The translations under genes and the position numbers were made by a program. A stretch of DNA of 34,286 nt, taken from the NCBI GenBank assembly GCA_900314395.1, contig OMVB01000088.1:1-34286 (forward strand), written 5' to 3'. Numbering within the stretch: position 1 is the first letter of the stretch; each line of letters begins with the position of its first letter. The notes under the pieces are model-generated. The model was not told the DNA's origin. It was given only the letters and a program-made list of their open reading frames with translations, and did not search any database. Shown one piece after another: positions 16,270 through 24,633 of the stretch. The stretch is from an uncultured Prevotellaceae bacterium. GTDB taxonomy: Bacteria; Bacteroidota; Bacteroidia; Bacteroidales; UBA932.

Positions 16270-16851
16270 TTACAAACTTATTGATTTCCAGGCCTTTCTG
16301 GCCTTTTTTTCCAATGATTTCAAATCTTTGTCATTAACAATGACGATATCTGTTTCCAGCAACATTTGCATCTTCTGCGCCTCCATCCTTTTACGGACCG
16401 ATGCTTCCGATGTCCCTGCCTGGCGGGCGACAGCCCTGCGCAGACGGACTTCCGCCGGGGCGTCCACCAGCACCACTTTGTCAAAGAAATCCTTGAACAA
16501 GGGCTTTCCGGCGGCTATAGCCGATTCCATCACAGCCACTTCCCTGCCCGATGCCTCTGCCTTTTGCAGGAAATCCTCCTTAACAGCAGGATGCACCGCA
16601 GCCTCAAGGGCCGCAAGGGCGGCAGCATCGGCAAAGACTGTTTCCGCAAGCAGAGGAGCATTCACGCCGTCAGGCGTAAGTACCTCAGGGCCAAAGAGTT
16701 CCTTGAGCTTTTCACGCAGACTGGGGCTCTCTGAATAAAGGGCGCGGGCGGCGGAATCGCTGTCGTAAACAAAGGCTCCGAAGCCGGAGAACATGCCGGC
16801 GACAACGGACTTACCGCTGCCGATACCGCCGGTCAGCAGTACCTTTATCAT
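16270..16851 (-). CDS. coaE: Dephospho-CoA kinase
   Basis: CoaE phosphorylates the 3'-hydroxyl of dephospho-CoA, the last step of coenzyme A synthesis. The 193-residue product has the P-loop GGIGSGKS at residues 8-15, the CoA-site region FGAFVYDSDSAARALY, a HPAVKEDF motif, VVLVDAPAEVRLRRAV and the C-terminal IVNDKDLKSLEKKAR. Length is typical. The ATG overlaps the YbbR-protein stop by 4 bases. Confidence 0.96.
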   Translation of the reverse strand: MIKVLLTGGIGSGKSVVAGMFSGFGAFVYDSDSAARALYSESPSLREKLKELFGPEVLTPDGVNAPLLAETVFADAAALAALEAAVHPAVKEDFLQKAEASGREVAVMESAIAAGKPLFKDFFDKVVLVDAPAEVRLRRAVARQAGTSEASVRKRMEAQKMQMLLETDIVIVNDKDLKSLEKKARKAWKSISL

Positions 16852-17810
16852 AACGCAACCTCCACACAGTCAAACACTTCCGGTTCTATGGAAACATCTA
16901 TCGTCCCCTCGGGAAGATTCTTCACCCTGGGAAGGCATCGGCCGCTGATAGACTTTTTAAAGTCTGCATAGTCAATGTTCAGTTCCATAGTCTCTGCAAC
17001 ACCGGCAGAAAGCGGGAAGCGGCAGCGCACCACGACCCTGGCAATGGAAGGATAAACCACCACGGTCCTGTCAGGAGGCACGTTCACAACGGAAACGTAG
17101 ACCTCTGAATCCAGCTCCACGTAGCGTGAAACATCCAGATTGTACTCCACGGACTCATTGGAAAGCCTTACACCTGCAACGGGTTCAAGTTTTACTGTTC
17201 CGTGAAGAGGGCCGGCAATATCGCTGCGCACAATCGCATGAGTAGCAATGCTTTCTATGCCCTCTATAACTGACGGGGAGCCGAAGACTGTTACCGAATC
17301 CGGCTCAAATTCAAGCTCTCCGCTGGCAATGTACTGTGACCGGTATGAAAGCTTGCATCGGCCGGTAACAGGAACCCTGCGGCTGTCCTGGTAAGGGAAA
17401 CGGAAAAACAGCGTATCCGAGAGGAAGGCCTCCACCTGGGTTCCCTCCCCGAATATCCGGGCGGAATACGACTGCAGTTCCTGGGCGGTGATATAAAAGG
17501 TCTCCCCTGTCTTGTTGTGAAGGTCTCCGGATGCGAATGTTACCTCTACAGGCGCCTTTTCGTTGCTTTTAAGAAGGCCGATGAGCGAGAATCCGGATGC
17601 CTTGCAGCGGGCGTGCACCACTGCCGGTGCAGCGCTGCTGAAGGCGTGTCCGTCCAGGCTGCAATGCGCGATGACCGGTACGGAAACCTGCTCTTTGTAA
17701 TTGAAGGAGAGGTTATGTATCAGCCAGACGGCAAATGCAAGCAGAAGAGACAGGGTAAAAACTACCACATCCCTTCCGCTTATTCTGTTACGGATGGCGT
17801 CCCAGCTCAT
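16848..17810 (-). CDS. YbbR/CdaR-like domain protein
   Basis: A 320-residue membrane-anchored protein. A short cytoplasmic N-terminus is followed by one transmembrane helix (VVVFTLSLLLAFAVWLIHNL, about 14-33), then an extracytoplasmic part with repeated beta-rich YbbR-type modules (VTGRCKLSYRSQYIASGELE, then DSVTVFGSPSVIEGIESI). In Firmicutes a YbbR protein (CdaR) controls the diadenylate cyclase CdaA. No cdaA is adjacent here, so that role cannot be assumed. In this operon it lies between yajC and coaE, an arrangement I associate with Bacteroidales genomes. Confidence 0.82.
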   Translation of the reverse strand: MSWDAIRNRISGRDVVVFTLSLLLAFAVWLIHNLSFNYKEQVSVPVIAHCSLDGHAFSSAAPAVVHARCKASGFSLIGLLKSNEKAPVEVTFASGDLHNKTGETFYITAQELQSYSARIFGEGTQVEAFLSDTLFFRFPYQDSRRVPVTGRCKLSYRSQYIASGELEFEPDSVTVFGSPSVIEGIESIATHAIVRSDIAGPLHGTVKLEPVAGVRLSNESVEYNLDVSRYVELDSEVYVSVVNVPPDRTVVVYPSIARVVVRCRFPLSAGVAETMELNIDYADFKKSISGRCLPRVKNLPEGTIDVSIEPEVFDCVEVAL

Positions 17811-17823
17811 CTAAAGGGACTCC

Positions 17824-18186
17824 TTACTGCTGCTGTACGTCTGAGAAATCCTTAGCAAGAGACTCCTTGGCAACCCTGAGCTTGGTCTCACCGTCTACCT
17901 TGATAAGAACGCTCTTGTCGTTTACCTGGTCAACAGTACCGTAGATACCGCCGGCGGTAACGACTTTGTCACCCTTCTTGAGTCCCTCGCGGAACTTCTG
18001 GAGTTCTTTCTGCTGTTTGCGCTGGGGACGGATCATGAAGAACCACATAACCACGAAGATGAGGATAAGCATGATCCACATCATTCCGCCGCCTGCGGGC
18101 TGCGCCTGCTGTGCACCTTCTGCTGCCGGAGCTGCCTGGCCCAATGTAGGGGCGGCAACGTCCAAAATAGTTGTTAAAATATTCAT
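17824..18186 (-). CDS. yajC: Preprotein translocase subunit YajC
   Basis: YajC is a small partner of the SecDF-YajC complex at the inner membrane. The 120-residue protein has an Ala/Gln-rich N-terminus, one transmembrane helix (MMWIMLILIFVVMWFFMIRP, about 35-54), the diagnostic RPQRKQQKELQKFREGLKKG, and a small SH3-like end (GDKVVTAGGIYGTVDQVND, then LIKVDGETKLRV). It lies 10 bp after nusB and 13 bp before the YbbR gene, in one minus-strand operon. Confidence 0.96.
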   Translation of the reverse strand: MNILTTILDVAAPTLGQAAPAAEGAQQAQPAGGGMMWIMLILIFVVMWFFMIRPQRKQQKELQKFREGLKKGDKVVTAGGIYGTVDQVNDKSVLIKVDGETKLRVAKESLAKDFSDVQQQ

Positions 18187-18196
18187 AATTAACCGG

Positions 18197-19138
18197 TTAA
18201 ATTAAATTGTTATCTTTGATAAGCCTGTCCAGGACGCCGTTAATGAAGCTGCGGCTCTTGGGAGAACAGTAGAATTTTGAAATCTCTACATACTCATTCA
18301 GGGAAACCTTTGCGGGAATCTCTCCCTTGAAGTTTTCTATCTCTGCCATGGCGCAGGCGATGACAGCCATATCCGAGCTGAACAGGCGGTCACGGTCCCA
18401 GTCAGGAACCATGGCAACCACCTTTTCAAAATACTTCTCATAGCCGGCAAGGGCGCAGCGGACCAGCTTATAGACAAAGTCTTTGTCGCTGTCCACCTTG
18501 GCCTCCGGGCGCTTTTTGAGCACCTGGTCACTCTGATAGAGTTCCGGAAGCCTCCAGGGCTGGCCGGCAGCAATATCTTCAAGGCTGTGGCAGCACCACG
18601 TAAGGGCATAGGCAAGGTCGTCCACCCAAAGGAGGGAAATCTCCTCCAGAATAGGTTCCAGGGCGGCATTGTCTACGAATTCCTGCTCAAAAACAGTGGT
18701 AAACAGCTTGCAGTCTTCCTTGAGGGAAGTGCCCGGAGTCTCCATGTACTTACGGTAGTACTCCTTGCCTCTTATAGAATCGAAGACGTCCCTGATAAAA
18801 ATATCGTAGGGGGTCCAGGAGAGTTTCTTGCGCTCCAGGATCTTGTTTAAATCCGGATCCTGTTCCAGGATGGCGGCAAGAGCATTGGATGCGAACTTCC
18901 CGTTGGGATTGAGGTCCTCCTCCGTGGGATTAATCTTTCCCTTGGCGGCGTCTATCCTGGCCCTGGCCTCCGCCGTAACATAAGGTACGATGGAGAGCAT
19001 GAAAAGGTACAGGTCCCTTACTGCCTCGCATGAATTCCTGAGGGCGGCCTTGGCCTCCTCCTGGGTCATTTTACCCGTTACAGCGTATGCATATATAGTC
19101 TTGAATGCCTTGATTCTGAGTATTCGTCTGCCTAACAT
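18197..19138 (-). CDS. nusB: Transcription antitermination factor NusB
   Basis: NusB binds boxA RNA with NusE and supports rRNA antitermination. The 313-residue product is of the long Bacteroidota type. The start MLGRRILRIKAFKTIYAYAV is the normal N-terminus; the longer open frame upstream is across the promoter and discarded. A linker domain follows, and the classical NusB fold fills the last 110 residues, ending with SLNEYVEISKFYCSPKSRSF and INGVLDRLIKD. It is first in the nusB-yajC-ybbR-coaE-DUF5606-rimO-lipoprotein operon. Confidence 0.93.
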   Translation of the reverse strand: MLGRRILRIKAFKTIYAYAVTGKMTQEEAKAALRNSCEAVRDLYLFMLSIVPYVTAEARARIDAAKGKINPTEEDLNPNGKFASNALAAILEQDPDLNKILERKKLSWTPYDIFIRDVFDSIRGKEYYRKYMETPGTSLKEDCKLFTTVFEQEFVDNAALEPILEEISLLWVDDLAYALTWCCHSLEDIAAGQPWRLPELYQSDQVLKKRPEAKVDSDKDFVYKLVRCALAGYEKYFEKVVAMVPDWDRDRLFSSDMAVIACAMAEIENFKGEIPAKVSLNEYVEISKFYCSPKSRSFINGVLDRLIKDNNLI

Positions 19139-19161
19139 CGTATTTTTTATAAATTTTCTTG

Positions 19162-19169
19162 CAAAGATA
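19162..19169 (-). promoter_or_regulatory. -7 box of the nusB operon
   Basis: Minus-strand TATCTTTG matches TAnnTTTG, about 24 bp before the nusB ATG. The -33 element is not evident. It is divergent from the box at 19193-19200. Confidence 0.5.
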
Positions 19170-19192
19170 GTGTCATTTTTGATATTTTTCAT

Positions 19193-19200
19193 TAAATTTG
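19193..19200 (+). promoter_or_regulatory. -7 box of the PUR-like/nucleoside salvage operon
   Basis: Plus-strand TAAATTTG matches TAnnTTTG and lies 35 bp before the DUF3276 ATG. There is no clear -33 TTTG. The two divergent operons share about 97 bp. Confidence 0.45.
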
Positions 19201-19235
19201 ACAACGAATATTGGATTCCAATAAAAGAAATAGAT

Positions 19236-19559
19236 ATGTACAGGGAAGATTATGATGGAGGTTACGCCCGCGAGAAACAGGGCGATGATGTTTACTCCAA
19301 GCCTGTAAGGGCCGGTAAACGCACTTATTTTTTTGATGTAAAATCTACAAGGGGAGCTAAGGACTACTTCCTTACTATCACGGAGAGCAGGCGCCGCACA
19401 GAGGCGGACGGCCGTTTTTCTTTTGACAAACACAAGATTTTCCTTTACAAGGAAGACTTTGACAAGTTTGCAGAAGGACTTCAGGAAGTAATAGATTACA
19501 TCCGCACTAATTGTCTCACGGACCAGCCTGCAGAAAACAATTTCACAGACGAGTTTTAA
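19236..19559 (+). CDS. PUR-alpha-like nucleic-acid-binding protein (DUF3276)
   Basis: A 107-residue protein of the DUF3276 family, which folds like the eukaryotic PUR-alpha repeat and is predicted to bind single-stranded DNA or RNA. The diagnostic features are a flexible N-terminus (YREDYDGGYAREKQGDD), then VYSKPVRAGKRTYFFDVKST, DYFLTITESRRR and the helix FDKFAEGLQEVIDYIRTN. A frame-connected upstream extension overlaps nusB on the other strand and is rejected; the ATG at 19236 gives the family N-terminus. The next gene starts 1 base after the stop, so they are translationally linked. The cellular target is not known. Confidence 0.9.
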   Translation: MYREDYDGGYAREKQGDDVYSKPVRAGKRTYFFDVKSTRGAKDYFLTITESRRRTEADGRFSFDKHKIFLYKEDFDKFAEGLQEVIDYIRTNCLTDQPAENNFTDEF

Positions 19560-19560
19560 G

Positions 19561-20823
19561 ATGGCAACCATTCTGCTAAAGGATATCTCTCTGAATGGCT
19601 CCCAATCTGACATACTCATTTCTGACGGACTGATTTCCAAAATCTCTAAAGCAGGCCAGGCCGACCAGGTTCCGGGAGCAGAGATAATGGATTGCACGGG
19701 TAAGGCAGCTTTCCCGGGCTTTATAAACATGCACACTCATTCCGGAATGACGATGATGAGGGGTGTCCACGAAGACACCGCCCTGCATGACTGGCTGTCC
19801 AAGATTTGGGAAATGGAGTCCAAAATAGACGGGGAGTACATTTACCGGGCGTCAAAAGTGGCCGCCCTGGAAATGATAAAGACCGGAACCACAGCCTTTT
19901 ACGACCAGTATTGGTTCTCCCGGGAGAGCAGGAAAGCCGCCCTGGAATTGGGCATCCAGCCCTGCCTTACTTATGTTGTCCTGGACAGGTTTGACGCCGA
20001 TGCCGCCGCTTTCCAGAAGGACGAATGCGAGCAGTATTACCAACTTTCAAAGTCCTGGGACGGAGAAACGCCCTTCGGTATTTCCATTCACTCTGTTTAC
20101 ACCGTGAGCGAGCCGATGATCCTTTGGGCAACCGAATATGCCCGCAAGCGCAAGCTACGCCTGCATATTCATGTCAGTGAGACCCGCAAGGAAGTGGAGG
20201 ACTGCAAGGCCGCACACGGCGGTTTAAGCCCGGTGGAATACCTTGACAAACTGGGAGTCCTTGGCCCCGATGTCATCGCCGCACACAGCCTCTGGCTGTC
20301 GGAAAACGATATCGAAATCCTTGGCCGGCACCATGTCAACTGCGTCCACAATATAAACTCCAACCTTAAGTTGTCCTCCGGCTATATGTTTAAATATCAG
20401 GAGCTTAAGGAAGCCGGGGCAAACATCTGCATCGGCACGGACGGCTGCGCATCATCCAACAACCTGGATATCCTGGAAGCCATGAAAACATCAGCTTTGA
20501 TTCAGAAAGGCTGGCGTGGGGACCCTAAGGCATGGCCGCTTGAAGAGCTTGCCGCCGCTGCAACCGTCAACGGGGCAAAAGCCCTCGGGCTCAATACAGG
20601 TGTCATAGAAGTCGGCAAACGGGCCGATATCCTTATAGTAGACACGGACAACACCTTTTTCCTGTCGCCCGGCAGCTTCCTGGCAAACTTTATTTATTCC
20701 GCCCACAGCGACTGCATAAGCACCGTCATCTGCGGCGGCAGGGTTGTCATGAAAGACCGCATCGTCCCGGGAGAAAAAGATATACTGAACGACGCCAGAA
20801 GCATTTTAGAAAAATATAATTAG
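19561..20823 (+). CDS. Amidohydrolase, MTA/SAH/adenosine deaminase class
   Basis: A 420-residue metal-dependent amidohydrolase of the ATZ/TRZ group (COG0402). Its best-known members deaminate 5'-methylthioadenosine, S-adenosylhomocysteine or adenosine. The metal ligands are visible: H58 and H60 ([10 protein letters not shown]), a histidine in [14 protein letters not shown], one in VIAAHSLWL and the aspartate in [14 protein letters not shown]. The C-terminus returns to the small beta domain ([17 protein letters not shown]). It lies 7 bp before purine nucleoside phosphorylase, so deamination of an adenine nucleoside to an inosine-type product and its phosphorolysis is the simplest reading. Guanine or cytosine-type substrates are not excluded. 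Confidence 0.88.
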   Translation: MATILLKDISLNGSQSDILISDGLISKISKAGQADQVPGAEIMDCTGKAAFPGFINMHTHSGMTMMRGVHEDTALHDWLSKIWEMESKIDGEYIYRASKVAALEMIKTGTTAFYDQYWFSRESRKAALELGIQPCLTYVVLDRFDADAAAFQKDECEQYYQLSKSWDGETPFGISIHSVYTVSEPMILWATEYARKRKLRLHIHVSETRKEVEDCKAAHGGLSPVEYLDKLGVLGPDVIAAHSLWLSENDIEILGRHHVNCVHNINSNLKLSSGYMFKYQELKEAGANICIGTDGCASSNNLDILEAMKTSALIQKGWRGDPKAWPLEELAAAATVNGAKALGLNTGVIEVGKRADILIVDTDNTFFLSPGSFLANFIYSAHSDCISTVICGGRVVMKDRIVPGEKDILNDARSILEKYN

Positions 20824-20830
20824 TAACAAT

Positions 20831-21664
20831 ATGGATCCAAGAGTTGAAAGAATTTATACTGCAGCCGACTACATCAAGGGCGTGCTCGCAGAAAGAGGGC
20901 TTAAGCCCACAGTAGGAATCATTCTGGGCAGCGGCCTGGGCAAACTCGCAGACAAGGTAGAGAATCCTGTCGTAATCCCCTACCGTGAAATCCCCGGTTT
21001 CCCCGTATCCACCGCCATCGGCCATAAAGGAAACTTTATCGTCGGTTCACTCGGCGGCAAGACCGTTATCGCAATGCAGGGACGTATCCATTATTATGAG
21101 GGCTATCCCATGGAAATGGTCACCCTGCCCACACGCGTCATGGTTGTAGTCGGCATCAAATACCTGTTCGTTTCCAATGCGGCAGGCGGCGTTAACTACA
21201 ACTATCACGTAGGCGACCTCATGATCATAAAAGACCATATCGGCAATATACCTAATCCGTTGATTGGCAAGAACATGGACGAGTTCGGCCCCCGTTTCCC
21301 GGACATGACCCGCCCTTACGACCCGGGCCTTATCAAGAAGGCGGAGGCTATAGCAGCGGAAGAAGGCATCGCCGTTCAGAAGGGTGTTTACTACGCCGGA
21401 ACCGGTCCTACTTATGAGACCCCCGCGGAGTATAAGTTTATCCGTGTTATCGGCGCCGATGCTACTGGTATGTCAACCGTTCCGGAGGTTATCATCGCCC
21501 GCCATATGGGTGTTCCGGTGTTCGGCATGTCCGTGATCACGAACGAGGCTCACGACGAGTATGCAGAGGATTACGTAAATGACGGCGACGATGTTGTAGT
21601 CGCTGCAAACGCTGCAGCAGACAAAATGACCGTCATCTTCACCAAACTCATCGAAACCCTGTAA
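20831..21664 (+). CDS. punA: Purine nucleoside phosphorylase (trimeric PNP-I type)
   Basis: The enzyme splits purine nucleosides with phosphate to free base and ribose-1-phosphate. The 277-residue protein has the phosphate loop [11 protein letters not shown], then [89 protein letters not shown] and the base-site VITNEAHDE. All are family hallmarks of the trimeric PNP/MTA phosphorylase group. The residue after ITN is Glu, which suits 6-oxopurine nucleosides (guanosine, inosine). It is the last gene of the operon and is followed by a strong hairpin. Confidence 0.94.
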   Translation: MDPRVERIYTAADYIKGVLAERGLKPTVGIILGSGLGKLADKVENPVVIPYREIPGFPVSTAIGHKGNFIVGSLGGKTVIAMQGRIHYYEGYPMEMVTLPTRVMVVVGIKYLFVSNAAGGVNYNYHVGDLMIIKDHIGNIPNPLIGKNMDEFGPRFPDMTRPYDPGLIKKAEAIAAEEGIAVQKGVYYAGTGPTYETPAEYKFIRVIGADATGMSTVPEVIIARHMGVPVFGMSVITNEAHDEYAEDYVNDGDDVVVAANAAADKMTVIFTKLIETL

Positions 21665-21680
21665 ATACAGTTTATATCTG

Positions 21681-21734
21681 AAAGTAATCCCGAAGACCAT
21701 GGACCCTTATATTTTGGTCTTCGGGATTACTTTT
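21681..21734. terminator. Strong bidirectional hairpin between punA and nadE
   Basis: A perfect 19-bp inverted repeat (21681-21699 with 21715-21733) with a 15-nt loop. The right arm ends in TTTT for plus-strand transcripts, and the left arm begins AAA, giving UUU for transcripts from nadE. It sits 16 bp after the punA stop and 19 bp after the nadE stop on the other side, so it should end both convergent messages. Confidence 0.92.
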
Positions 21735-21752
21735 AGTATAAACGTCTGATAA

Positions 21753-23717
21753 TTATAGTTTTTCAAGCTCAGAGAGCCATAGGCGTGACGATGCATCTGA
21801 CGGCATCCGCCAGTCGCCGCGCGGCGAAAGAACCACAGAACCCACCTTAGGGCCGTCCGGAATGCAAGAACGCTTGAACTGCTGGGTAAAGAAACGCCTG
21901 AAGAAAGTCTTCTCCCACTTAAGGATAACAGCCTGCGGATAAGTTCCGTGGGCTTTTTTTGCCAGGAAAAATATCTTCTCCGGCGTGTAGCCGAAACGGA
22001 AGAAATTATACAGGAAGAAATCATGAAGCTCATAAGGACCAACCAGATCTTCCGTCTTCTGAAGAATCTCCCCATCCTTTCCAGCCGGCACAAGCTCCGG
22101 ACTGATAGGAGTATCTATGATATCGGACAGTATTGCCGATGCCTCTGAATCGCGTCCGAAGTAATTCTCTGTAGCCCATTTTACCAGATAGCGGACAAGA
22201 GTCTTAGGTACGCCGGCGTTCACGGCATACATTGACATATGGTCCCCGTTGTAGGTTGCCCAGCCAAGCGCAAGCTCCGACAAATCACCGGTGCCAACGA
22301 CAAGTCCGTTCAGCTTATTGGCCAAGTCCATAAGGATTTGCGTACGCTCGCGGGCCTGCGAATTCTCATATGTAACATCGTGATTATCAGGATCCTGTCC
22401 GATGTCCTGGAAATGCTGCATCACTGCATTGCCGATGGGTATTTCCTGCACCGAGATACCCAGCGCATTCATAAGGCCGATGGCGTTATTGTAAGTACGC
22501 CCGGTAGTGCCGAAGCCCGGCATTGTGATGCCGTACACTCCCCTTCTGTCAAGGCCCAGTTTGTCAAAGGCCATGACGGTTATTAGAAGGGCCAGAGTGC
22601 TGTCCAGGCCGCCTGAAACGCCAATTACAGCCGTTTTGCAGTTGATATGGCTAAGCCTTGTGGCAAGGCCGGCCACCTGGATTGAAGTTATCTCGCGAGC
22701 CCTGGAATCCAGTTCCGCAGGGTTGCCGCCAGGCACAAAGGGCAGCGGCTCCACATACCGGAGAAGACAGGCATCAAAATCAGTGTCGGCAGCCTTTCCG
22801 GCATCGACAATACTATAAATGGTGCGCAAGTCGGTGTTGGAAACCCCGTCCGGGGAAACCGAACCGAAGGTGCTCTGCTTGCGGCGCAAAGCCTCCAGTT
22901 TGTCAAGGTCAACGTCTGCTTCTATCAGGCTGCCCTCAATCTTAAACCGTTCGTTTTCCGCCAGGATTGCACCGTTCTCACAGATGACTGAACTTGCCGC
23001 ATAAACCAGGTCCTGGGTTGATTCACCAAAGCCGCAAGAAGAATAAACGTAAGCACTTACCGTTCTTGCAGACTGATTGGCTATCAGGTCTTTACGGTAT
23101 GCATGTTTAAGCAGTACTTCATTACTTGCAGAGAGGTTTGCAATGACATCGGCGCCATTAAGGGCATGGTAAGAAGACGGCGGCAGCGGAGTCCAAAGAT
23201 CCTCGCAAATCTCTACGGCAACGCGCGCCCTGCCAATCTGGAAAACCTGCAACGGAGAAAGGATTACATCCTCTCCTGCATAGAAAAGTGTCGCAGGTTC
23301 CGGCATGAGGTCCCTTGCCGACGAGAACCATCTGCCTTCATAAAACTCATTGTAATTCGGCAGGTATGTCTTAGGGACCAGGCCGTAAAGGCGGCCGGCC
23401 TTGATAAGAGCGGCACAGTTGTAAAGGCGGCCGGCGAAAGGCACCGGGACACCCACCAGGACGGCGGTCTGCCATGCAAGGGATTTGGTTTTGAGGGATT
23501 CAACCGCCTGTTCTGCGGCACGGAGCAAAAGATCCTGGCCGAACAGATCGGCGCAGGTATAACCTGTAACGGAGAGTTCAGGGAAGACGAGGAGTGAAAC
23601 GCCGTCGGCATCTGCCTTGTCTGTCATAATGGCTATCTGCTCCAGATTATATGCAACATCCGAAGGTTTTACTGAAGGAGAGGCTGCGGCCACCCTGAAG
23701 AATCCGAAATCTTTCAT
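21753..23717 (-). CDS. nadE: Glutamine-dependent NAD+ synthetase
   Basis: NadE amidates nicotinic acid adenine dinucleotide to NAD+, using ammonia from its own glutaminase domain. The 654-residue length is that of the two-domain form. The N-terminal nitrilase-like domain has the catalytic Glu47 (LVFPELSVTGY), Lys (LVPKTYLPNYNEFYEGRWF) and Cys (RVAVEICEDLW). The C-terminal domain has the PP-loop AVIGVSGGLDSTLALL, GTGDLSELALGWATYNGDHM and KTLVRYLVKWA. An open frame extends 81 bases upstream across the promoter; the ATG at 23717 has AGGAAAA in front and gives the family start MKDFGFFRVAAASP. Confidence 0.96.
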   Translation of the reverse strand: MKDFGFFRVAAASPSVKPSDVAYNLEQIAIMTDKADADGVSLLVFPELSVTGYTCADLFGQDLLLRAAEQAVESLKTKSLAWQTAVLVGVPVPFAGRLYNCAALIKAGRLYGLVPKTYLPNYNEFYEGRWFSSARDLMPEPATLFYAGEDVILSPLQVFQIGRARVAVEICEDLWTPLPPSSYHALNGADVIANLSASNEVLLKHAYRKDLIANQSARTVSAYVYSSCGFGESTQDLVYAASSVICENGAILAENERFKIEGSLIEADVDLDKLEALRRKQSTFGSVSPDGVSNTDLRTIYSIVDAGKAADTDFDACLLRYVEPLPFVPGGNPAELDSRAREITSIQVAGLATRLSHINCKTAVIGVSGGLDSTLALLITVMAFDKLGLDRRGVYGITMPGFGTTGRTYNNAIGLMNALGISVQEIPIGNAVMQHFQDIGQDPDNHDVTYENSQARERTQILMDLANKLNGLVVGTGDLSELALGWATYNGDHMSMYAVNAGVPKTLVRYLVKWATENYFGRDSEASAILSDIIDTPISPELVPAGKDGEILQKTEDLVGPYELHDFFLYNFFRFGYTPEKIFFLAKKAHGTYPQAVILKWEKTFFRRFFTQQFKRSCIPDGPKVGSVVLSPRGDWRMPSDASSRLWLSELEKL

Positions 23718-23736
23718 TTTTCCTGGTTTTATTATG

Positions 23737-23744
23737 CAAATATA
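23737..23744 (-). promoter_or_regulatory. -7 box of nadE
   Basis: Minus-strand TATATTTG, matching TAnnTTTG, 20 bp before the nadE ATG. No canonical -33 is seen. It lies close to the divergent promoter at 23764-23795. Confidence 0.5.
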
Positions 23745-23763
23745 CAAAAAATTTACGCGCGCG

Positions 23764-23795
23764 TTTGAATATTGTGGATAAAATCCGTATATTTG
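23764..23795 (+). promoter_or_regulatory. Promoter of the coiled-coil/zapA operon
   Basis: TTTG at 23764-23767, 20 bp, then TATATTTG at 23788-23795: a full match to the Bacteroidota consensus. The predicted start near 23802 leaves about 21 nt before the first ATG. Confidence 0.75.
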
Positions 23796-23822
23796 CACAG
23801 ATATAGGCTAATATCGGCTATT

Positions 23823-24095
23823 ATGCTCGAAGTATTAAAACAAAATATAGAGAAACTCATCGCCCTTTATGAAGGGCAGAAAGCAGAAAGTGAAAGACTT
23901 TCTGCAGAGCTCTCGCAGAGCAGGCAGCAGATAGAGGCCCAAAAGGAAAAAATTGCGGAACTGGAAAGACAGGTGGACAACCTGAAGCTTACCCAGGCCT
24001 TCAGCGCATCGGAGGGTGGAAACCCTGCCGCAAAAGAAAAGATAGAAAAGATGCTCAGACAGCTGGACAAGGCAATTGCACAGCTTGAAAGATAA
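23823..24095 (+). CDS. Small coiled-coil protein upstream of zapA
   Basis: A 90-residue protein, almost entirely predicted coiled coil: heptad-rich KQNIEKLIALYEGQKAESER, SRQQIEAQKEKIAELERQVD, a short Gly/Asn/Pro break (about 63-68), then a second helix KEKIEKMLRQLDKAIAQLER. No signal peptide or membrane segment. It lies 9 bp upstream of zapA in the same operon, right behind a consensus promoter. Position and shape suggest a ZapB-like partner of the division machinery, but similarity to E. coli ZapB in sequence cannot be claimed. The frame is open 51 bases upstream, but that reaches back over the promoter, so the ATG at 23823 is preferred. Confidence 0.75.
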   Translation: MLEVLKQNIEKLIALYEGQKAESERLSAELSQSRQQIEAQKEKIAELERQVDNLKLTQAFSASEGGNPAAKEKIEKMLRQLDKAIAQLER

Positions 24096-24104
24096 TAACG
24101 GAAG

Positions 24105-24389
24105 ATGGAGCAAAGGATTACAATCAAGATCGCCGGAAAGGAGTATACCCTCAAGGCAGCCACCCCGGAGCAGGAAGAACTGATCCGGAAGGCGGCGGAC
24201 TCCGTCAACAAGAAAATCAGCGCATACGCCAACAAATTCGCCAGCAGGCCGCTGTCAGACCTTGTTGCGTTCGTAGCGCTCAATGAGAGCATCAATTCTT
24301 TCGCCATCCAGAAAAAACTGGATTCCGTCAGCGCAGAGGCCGCTTCACTTAAGGAAGCCACCGAGTCTTACCTGAAGAATATTATGTGA
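24105..24389 (+). CDS. zapA: Cell division protein ZapA
   Basis: ZapA binds FtsZ and cross-links its filaments at midcell. The 94-residue protein has the ZapA domain: ITIKIAGKEYTLKAATPEQE, LIRKAADSVNKKI, then the long C-terminal helix VAFVALNESINSFAIQKKLD for dimerisation. Length and pattern fit the family. It lies 9 bp after the coiled-coil gene and directly before a structured non-coding RNA. Confidence 0.92.
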   Translation: MEQRITIKIAGKEYTLKAATPEQEELIRKAADSVNKKISAYANKFASRPLSDLVAFVALNESINSFAIQKKLDSVSAEAASLKEATESYLKNIM

Positions 24390-24390
24390 T

Positions 24391-24567
24391 ACAGCCGCCG
24401 CTTATCCGGCTGAAAACAACAGGTTCCTTGGAACAGGGTAACTTGAGCCGGGGATGGCGGGCCTGAATTGGCGCAAGCCAACTGCCACATGCAGCGCAGG
24501 ATTACTGAACCGGCACAGAGCCCAAATCTTGTAATTAAGATTTTTCTGACTTGGCTGCGGCGGCCTT
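24391..24567 (+). ncRNA. ssrS: Probable 6S RNA
   Basis: 6S RNA binds RNA polymerase holoenzyme and mimics an open promoter. The 244 bp between zapA and rny have no ORF but a long rod-like fold. GCCGCCGC (24394-24401) pairs with GCGGCGGC (24557-24564) as closing stem. Inside, GCCGG (24446-24450) pairs with CCGGC (24510-24514). The tip is TTGGC-GCAA-GCCAA, a GNRA tetraloop. Unpaired segments flank the middle on both sides, as in the 6S central bubble. Placement right after zapA is the same as in E. coli, where ssrS follows zapA. No separate promoter is evident, so it may be processed from the zapA message. I could not run a covariance model. Confidence 0.65.
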
Positions 24568-24633
24568 TCACATAAATTCACTTCCCTTTGGCTTCCCTGG
24601 ACAATTAATTGGAGACCAAACCTAAAAAACTAT

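Noticed and set aside
16848..17810. Calling the YbbR protein CdaR (regulator of diadenylate cyclase)
   Set aside because: Domain type fits, but no cdaA is adjacent, so the regulatory role is not supported.
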